NCBI RefSeq assembly: GCF_029168945.1
Contig: NC_083601.1
Span: 35,267,660-35,331,659, forward strand
Source: Cannabis sativa
Taxonomy: Eukaryota > Streptophyta > Magnoliopsida > Rosales > Cannabaceae
Length of the DNA stretch: 64,000 nt
Direction: 5' to 3'
The notes beneath the pieces are model-generated. The model was not told the origin of the DNA. It worked only from the letters and a program-made list of their open reading frames with translations, and made no database searches. The translations under genes were made by a program, and so were the position numbers. Below are positions 59,367 to 64,000 of this stretch, in pieces; positions within the stretch are counted from its first letter, which is position 1; the number at the start of each line of letters is the position of its first letter.

Positions 59367-60617
59367 ATGAACACCGTATGCATATGCAACGCTTCTACCA
59401 GCGCCTTCCCTACCCTTCCACTTCTTCCTTCCCTCTTCTTCCGCCCTCACACCGATCACCTTCAATCCCTCAAATCCAACTTCTCATTTCGACCCATCTC
59501 CTTCAAATGGCCCATCATCACAGCCTGCGCCTCTGCCTCCGAAATCGACATGTTCAAGACCAAGCAAGGCGTCTACGCTCCTAAGAAGAAGAAGGTAGTT
59601 ATCCTCTGGGACCTCGATAACAAACCCCCTCGTGGTCCTCCTTACGAGGCCGCCATGGCGCTCAAGCAGGTAGCCCAGCACTTCGGCGAAGTGGTCGATG
59701 CCTCCGCCTACGCAAACCGCCACGCCTTTATCCACTTACCCCAATGGGTTATGGAGCAGCGCCGCGAGCGTAAACACCTTGATATTCTTGAGCGGAAGGG
59801 CTTGGTCAAACCCCCAGACACTGACACCTACGTCTGCAATGTATGTGGCCGCAAGTGTAAGACCAATTTGGACCTTAAGAAACACTTCAAGCAGCTCCAC
59901 GAGCGCGAACGCCAAAAGAAGCTGAATCGAATGCGATCGCTTAAGGGCAAGAAACGACAGCGTTTCAAGGAGCGGTTCATAGCCGGGAACCACAAGTACA
60001 ACGAGGCGGCGAGGTCTTTGCTTACTCCCAAGGTTGGGTACGGCTTGGCGTCGGAGCTTAGGCGTGCTGGGATATTTGTTAAGACCGTGGAGGATAAGCC
60101 CCAAGCGGCGGATTGGGCTTTGAAGAGGCAAATGCAGCATTCTATGAGCCGAGGGATTGACTGGTTGTTTTTGGTCTCGGACGATTCTGATTTTTCAGAG
60201 ATGTTGAGAAAGGCTAGGGATGCGAATTTGGGGACTGTGGTGGTCGGGGATTGGGATAGGGCCTTGGGGAGGCATGCTGATGTGTGGGTGCCTTGGACTG
60301 GGGTTGAGAATGGGGAGATTTCAGAGAAGAATTTGGTTCCCAGGAGTCGGAGAAGCAGTGAGCTTTTTGATACTGATGATAATGGGTTGTTCTCAGCTGG
60401 GGATTTTGATCAAGATTTGGAGATTGACAGTCGTCTGGATAAGGTTGTGGATGAACTTGTGGTATCGAGTTCTGAATTTAATGGTGTGAGAATTTCAGCA
60501 TTTTCTGAAGGGGAAGAGGAAAATGATGATTGGATTGCAGAGGAAACGGGTGAGGACTATATGTTGGGGGATACCGATGATGATGAAGATTCAGAAGATG
60601 AAGATGGGATTTTTTGA
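59367..60617 (+). CDS. NYN-domain protein with inserted C2H2 zinc finger, probably organellar
   Basis: Single exon, 416 residues from ATG 59367. NYN domains are PIN-like metal-dependent ribonuclease folds. The first acidic motif, WDLDNKPP, has D82, D84 and N85. A C2H2 finger (C156, C159, H172, H177) with a basic helix after it is inserted in the fold. The second half has AADWALKR and LVSDDSDF (D272, D273, D275), completing the acidic site. The first ~55 residues are Ser/Thr/Phe-rich with few acids, like a chloroplast or mitochondrial transit peptide. The C-terminal ~40 residues are strongly acidic. Architecture matches plant proteins annotated as putative endonucleases with C2H2 fingers; substrate is unknown. 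The coding sequence is GC-richer than its surroundings at its 5' end. Confidence 0.9.
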   Translation: MNTVCICNASTSAFPTLPLLPSLFFRPHTDHLQSLKSNFSFRPISFKWPIITACASASEIDMFKTKQGVYAPKKKKVVILWDLDNKPPRGPPYEAAMALKQVAQHFGEVVDASAYANRHAFIHLPQWVMEQRRERKHLDILERKGLVKPPDTDTYVCNVCGRKCKTNLDLKKHFKQLHERERQKKLNRMRSLKGKKRQRFKERFIAGNHKYNEAARSLLTPKVGYGLASELRRAGIFVKTVEDKPQAADWALKRQMQHSMSRGIDWLFLVSDDSDFSEMLRKARDANLGTVVVGDWDRALGRHADVWVPWTGVENGEISEKNLVPRSRRSSELFDTDDNGLFSAGDFDQDLEIDSRLDKVVDELVVSSSEFNGVRISAFSEGEEENDDWIAEETGEDYMLGDTDDDEDSEDEDGIF

Positions 60618-61973
60618 TATGGAAATTTGAAGCTACATTTGGTCATTTCAAGGATCACATTGAACAAAATCTTTTCTCTTTGGGCCTTAGTATATAATTC
60701 ATTATTCATTTTCAAGTGTTTTCAACTGTGGCACTACTTTCTACTAATAGGATGAACAGTTACGTTTGAAGAGAGTTCAAAAGATTATGTAAATGAAATA
60801 GAAGTAGCTACTCCAATAACTTAAGGCATTGATGTTGAAGATGACATTGTCTGTCTTCAGGATGTACAGTACTTGATTGTTTGCAAAGTCTAAAGAATGT
60901 TCTTCACCAGTTTGTCTTCCAGATCATCTACATTAAAAGGTTCCAACTTTTCTTTCGTTTTCTTTTCCATTTTTGACACTCTACAGAAGTTCGTGTTTGC
61001 AGTTCTGATCAAGATCCTTGGCTTTTTTTTAAGAAAGTTCCTTGGATTATATTTTTGTTCAGGCTGCAGTTCTAGTCTTCTAGTGCCTGGGGGTGTATAA
61101 CTGTGCTTACATAGATTCTGGATATAATTTTGCTGTCAATTCATACAGATTGATTATTACAGACACTAGACAGAGAAGTTGTAGACTTGATATTGCTACC
61201 TTAATAGGATTTGTCACCTTAGGACTGAGTTCCTATGATTAAAGATATATTCATGTGCAATTTTCCCCAACTTGCGTGCTGACAGGAGGGTATCTAAGTT
61301 GAACTGCTTTAATGTCCAATATAAAACTAAGAAACATATGGAATTTTTAGTTGCCAAAATTTGGAGGCACTAAACATAGCAAAACGTTTCATACAGAACG
61401 AGCTTTTGATTGAATAGTGATGCTACTGTTTAATTGGAAGGGTCCAATGCGTCTTCTTAATTATATTAGCAGAATATATGCCTTGAAATTTATGGAGGTA
61501 TGATCATTTCTCTTCCTTGTGGATGAGGAGAGAGAAATCTAAAGGATTCACGACTCTCTGAGAGTCTGAAATCTGAATGAATGTGTTAACGGTGATGTAT
61601 GCAAACATAACGGTGCTGTCTTTTGTTTCGGGGACAGACTTAACACAAACGAGCTTCACAAACTTTAATAGGAGTGTAATATGCTTACTGTGGAAATTAT
61701 GGCTTACGTGCTTTGAGCTCATATTCATTCTCTTACTGGAACCATTTTATAGTATACCTAGTAAACTTGGAGTTATTAGTGTACTAGTAGCTCCGTAACT
61801 CTCTGACATGGTGAACTCTGAGCATGATTTTTTATAACAAGTTTGAATAAATTATGCTACGTGATAAGTTGGAAAGTCGATCATCAATTTGCTTATAGGT
61901 TGTGACTTGTGATTATTCATTTTAGTTGTAAACTTTTTTTCTGCTAGACTTGTATTGAGATAAGGCTAATTAG
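60618..61973. other. 3' region of the NYN gene
   Basis: Probable 3' UTR followed by spacer. A minus-strand 74-codon frame at 61504-61728 is not recognised and has no supporting context. Confidence 0.45.
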
Positions 61974-62316
61974 GATTTTTGCCTCCTAAACTTTGATATG
62001 TACCAAATCATGTCCCCTGAACTTTTATGGTCGTTAAAAATGCTCCGTGAACTATTGAGATTGTTTAATGTAAGGACTTTTGTCCAATTTTAGTAAAAAA
62101 GTCTATCATGGATGTAAGTACAGGGAGCATGATTTAGTATATGTCAAAGTTCGAGGAACATGATTTGGTAGATATTAAAGTTTGGTGAGCATGGTTTAGT
62201 ATATAAATAATCACTGAAATATTTACTAAAATTAAATAAAAGTCCTTAAATCCAACAATAGTTCAGAGGATATTTTTTACATGTCAAAGTTCAGGGGGTA
62301 AAAATCCTAAATAGTC
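61974..62316. mobile_element. MITE, Mutator-like family A, copy 3
   Basis: 343 bp, starting GGCTAATTAGGATTTTTGC with an inverted, more decayed right end (AAAATCCTAAATAGTC). The 9-bp duplication is not clear: only GATAA is shared. Internal sequence closely follows the 58519 copy in the same orientation. Confidence 0.8.
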
Positions 62317-64000
62317 GATAATTATTATGATAACTCTTGGTCACACTTGGGTTAACATTTCTAGATTGTTTGATAGGGTATATATTTATGTATTTTGATG
62401 TTTCAATGTATGTCTTTCACGCATTATTCTGTACCCAGATGCCACTGTCATCGATATGCACCATGAAACAAGCTGTGAGCATTTTCCTGTTAACTAGCAG
62501 CTGACCGCAGAATTTTTATATTCATTATCCACTCTATTCTGCATCATATATAATTTACTGGACTTTAAGAACAACAGAGAAGTTTCATACAACCAGGACT
62601 TGAAATTTGTTGTGTAATTTTTTTGACCATTGCTATGTGTACTGCCAGAGCTCTTCCCAAATTACTTATGTTGGTTTTTTGGCATTATATATCTTAACAT
62701 GTTAATTCTAAATCTTATTATTCTGCATATTATTCTTTAGACCATAGTCAGTGGTTGAATTGTGGGGCTATGCAGATATCAATAATCTTTATTAGTCTTG
62801 TGGCTACAGAGCTCATTCTTTTGGCCTACAAACTATACTTGGTAGTCGTAGATTATCAGATCAGATAGTGCGCTATTTATTCCCACCTCGATATCTAGAG
62901 GAGGCTGCAGAAGCTACTCATTGCAGTTACGGTTAGAAAAAACCAAACTTCAGCAGCTTTTTTCTTTCCTGTAGATCAATTTAGTTGCAACAAACAAAAG
63001 TACTAGAGTGCTCTCACCTGGATAGTGGATACTGTTTCTTGTTATGCAGGGCAAATAGTTTCTTTTTGTACAAGTAATACCAAAATGCTTTCTTGTATGC
63101 TTGGTGATCAATCAAGTCTTGGATGGGTTGTAAAATCTCATCCATCTTTTGACAGAGTTTCCTGAAAGACCAGGCTCTTATTGAAGATGTTAGGGAAGCT
63201 TCAACATTAATTTGACCTTATGCTATACATAATTAATTGGATACCACCAGAAGGTACAGTTTAATTTCATGGAATGCCTTTAGATGGTAAAGTATATTGT
63301 TTACGGACAGATGTATGTAACTTGTCATCAGAATCTTGATTTATCTATGTCTTGGGAGTGTTTATGGAGTTCTGTTCCCCTACTAGGTGGGGATTATAAT
63401 ATAAAATGGTGGTTTGTTTCCATAACTTGAATGGAGGCTGTTCATTTTAAAGGGTCAAGGAAGCACCTGATGATCTAATGGTCTGTGTATTGCTCTCTGT
63501 CCAAGAGTTACACGATAAAGTTGCATTTTTCAAACCATATGTATTGTCATAGTTTACTATTAAAGTAACAGATGTCGATCAGGATTGTGTTTCAAACTTT
63601 TACCCTGGTTCATCAGATTAGGTGTTACAGTTGTGCTTGTTTAGGCTGATTATTTATACACATATGACAAGAATGTAAATCAGATTCTGGGTTCTACAGC
63701 TAAAAAAGTTTCTGTTTTATGGTAAATTGTGAAAATGTACATTATGGCTAGTGCTATATTAATTTATACCAACAATCAACTATTTAGAAAAACAATAATT
63801 AACTTATATCCATTTGACATAAAAATGGTAAAAATATTAACCGCCACTTACTCAGAGTCTCGACACAAATCTGTCAGCTCCAGAAATTTATCGATTCCTC
63901 GTAGGTTGACATAAATATTATGATTTTTCCTCTAGTGAATATCTCTTCAAAACACAGCAGAAATCCATCATTTGATTATTAACTAAGACAAAAAATTCCC
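62317..64000. other. Intergenic sequence to window end
   Basis: No gene, RNA gene or structured repeat recognised. Composition is less AT-rich than the 54-59 kb region, so an unseen non-coding transcript or gene edge beyond the window cannot be excluded. Confidence 0.4.

Noticed and set aside
59378..60489. Other-frame ORFs overlapping the NYN gene on both strands
   Set aside because: They are shadows of the GC-rich 416-codon gene and show no domain.

Overview
The window is nuclear DNA from a flowering plant, most likely a eudicot. It is AT-rich, its genes carry GT-AG introns, and it encodes plant-specific families (LOB-domain, AT-hook/PPC, DUF761, MAP65) among typical plant retroelements. 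I cannot name the species. All identifications come from reading the sequence; no database search was run.

Layout. 1-3.65 kb: 3' end of a Ty3/gypsy chromovirus, broken by one amber codon before its chromodomain. 3.8-4.2 kb: LINE scrap. 4.78-6.16 kb: a Mutator-like element with ~230-bp inverted repeats, a 9-bp target duplication and a non-transposase interior. 6.2-10.2 kb: a decayed minus-strand Ty1/copia element interrupted by a 394-bp MITE. 11.95-14.4 kb: two-exon class I LBD gene. 15.3-17.6 kb: broken inverted copy of the 5' half of a MAP65 gene. 19.0-20.9 kb: intronless gene for a nuclear, zinc-finger-like protein. 25.6-30.1 kb: the intact 12-exon MAP65 gene. 34.2-37.2 kb: five-exon AHL gene. 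38.0-43.1 kb: a recently inserted copia element with TA...CA LTR ends, many frameshifts and TSD TGTTT. 43.8-47.9 kb: two tandem DUF761 membrane-protein genes separated by a Cassandra TRIM (5S-rRNA-derived LTRs). 48.2-49.5 kb: a second, inverted Cassandra inside a Tourist-like MITE. 50.6-52.3 kb: four-exon cornichon gene on the minus strand. 52.7-53.9 kb: 5'-truncated LINE with 9-bp TSD. 54-59 kb: gene-poor, AT-rich DNA with several repeat types and MITEs. 59.4-60.6 kb: single-exon gene for an organelle-targeted NYN-domain protein with an inserted C2H2 finger. 60.6-64 kb: no recognised gene, one further MITE.

The protein-coding genes look unrelated in function (development, cytokinesis, chromatin, ER export, RNA processing); there is no cluster or operon. 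The unusual signal is in the mobile elements. Convergent 5S-like Pol III promoters bracket one DUF761 gene. A nested Cassandra-in-Tourist insertion has both target duplications readable. A MAP65 inverted duplication flanks the zinc-finger-like gene. One Mutator-like MITE family is present in three copies, and another MITE family lies in the NYN promoter. I found no convincing wholly new system; the best candidates are listed as findings.
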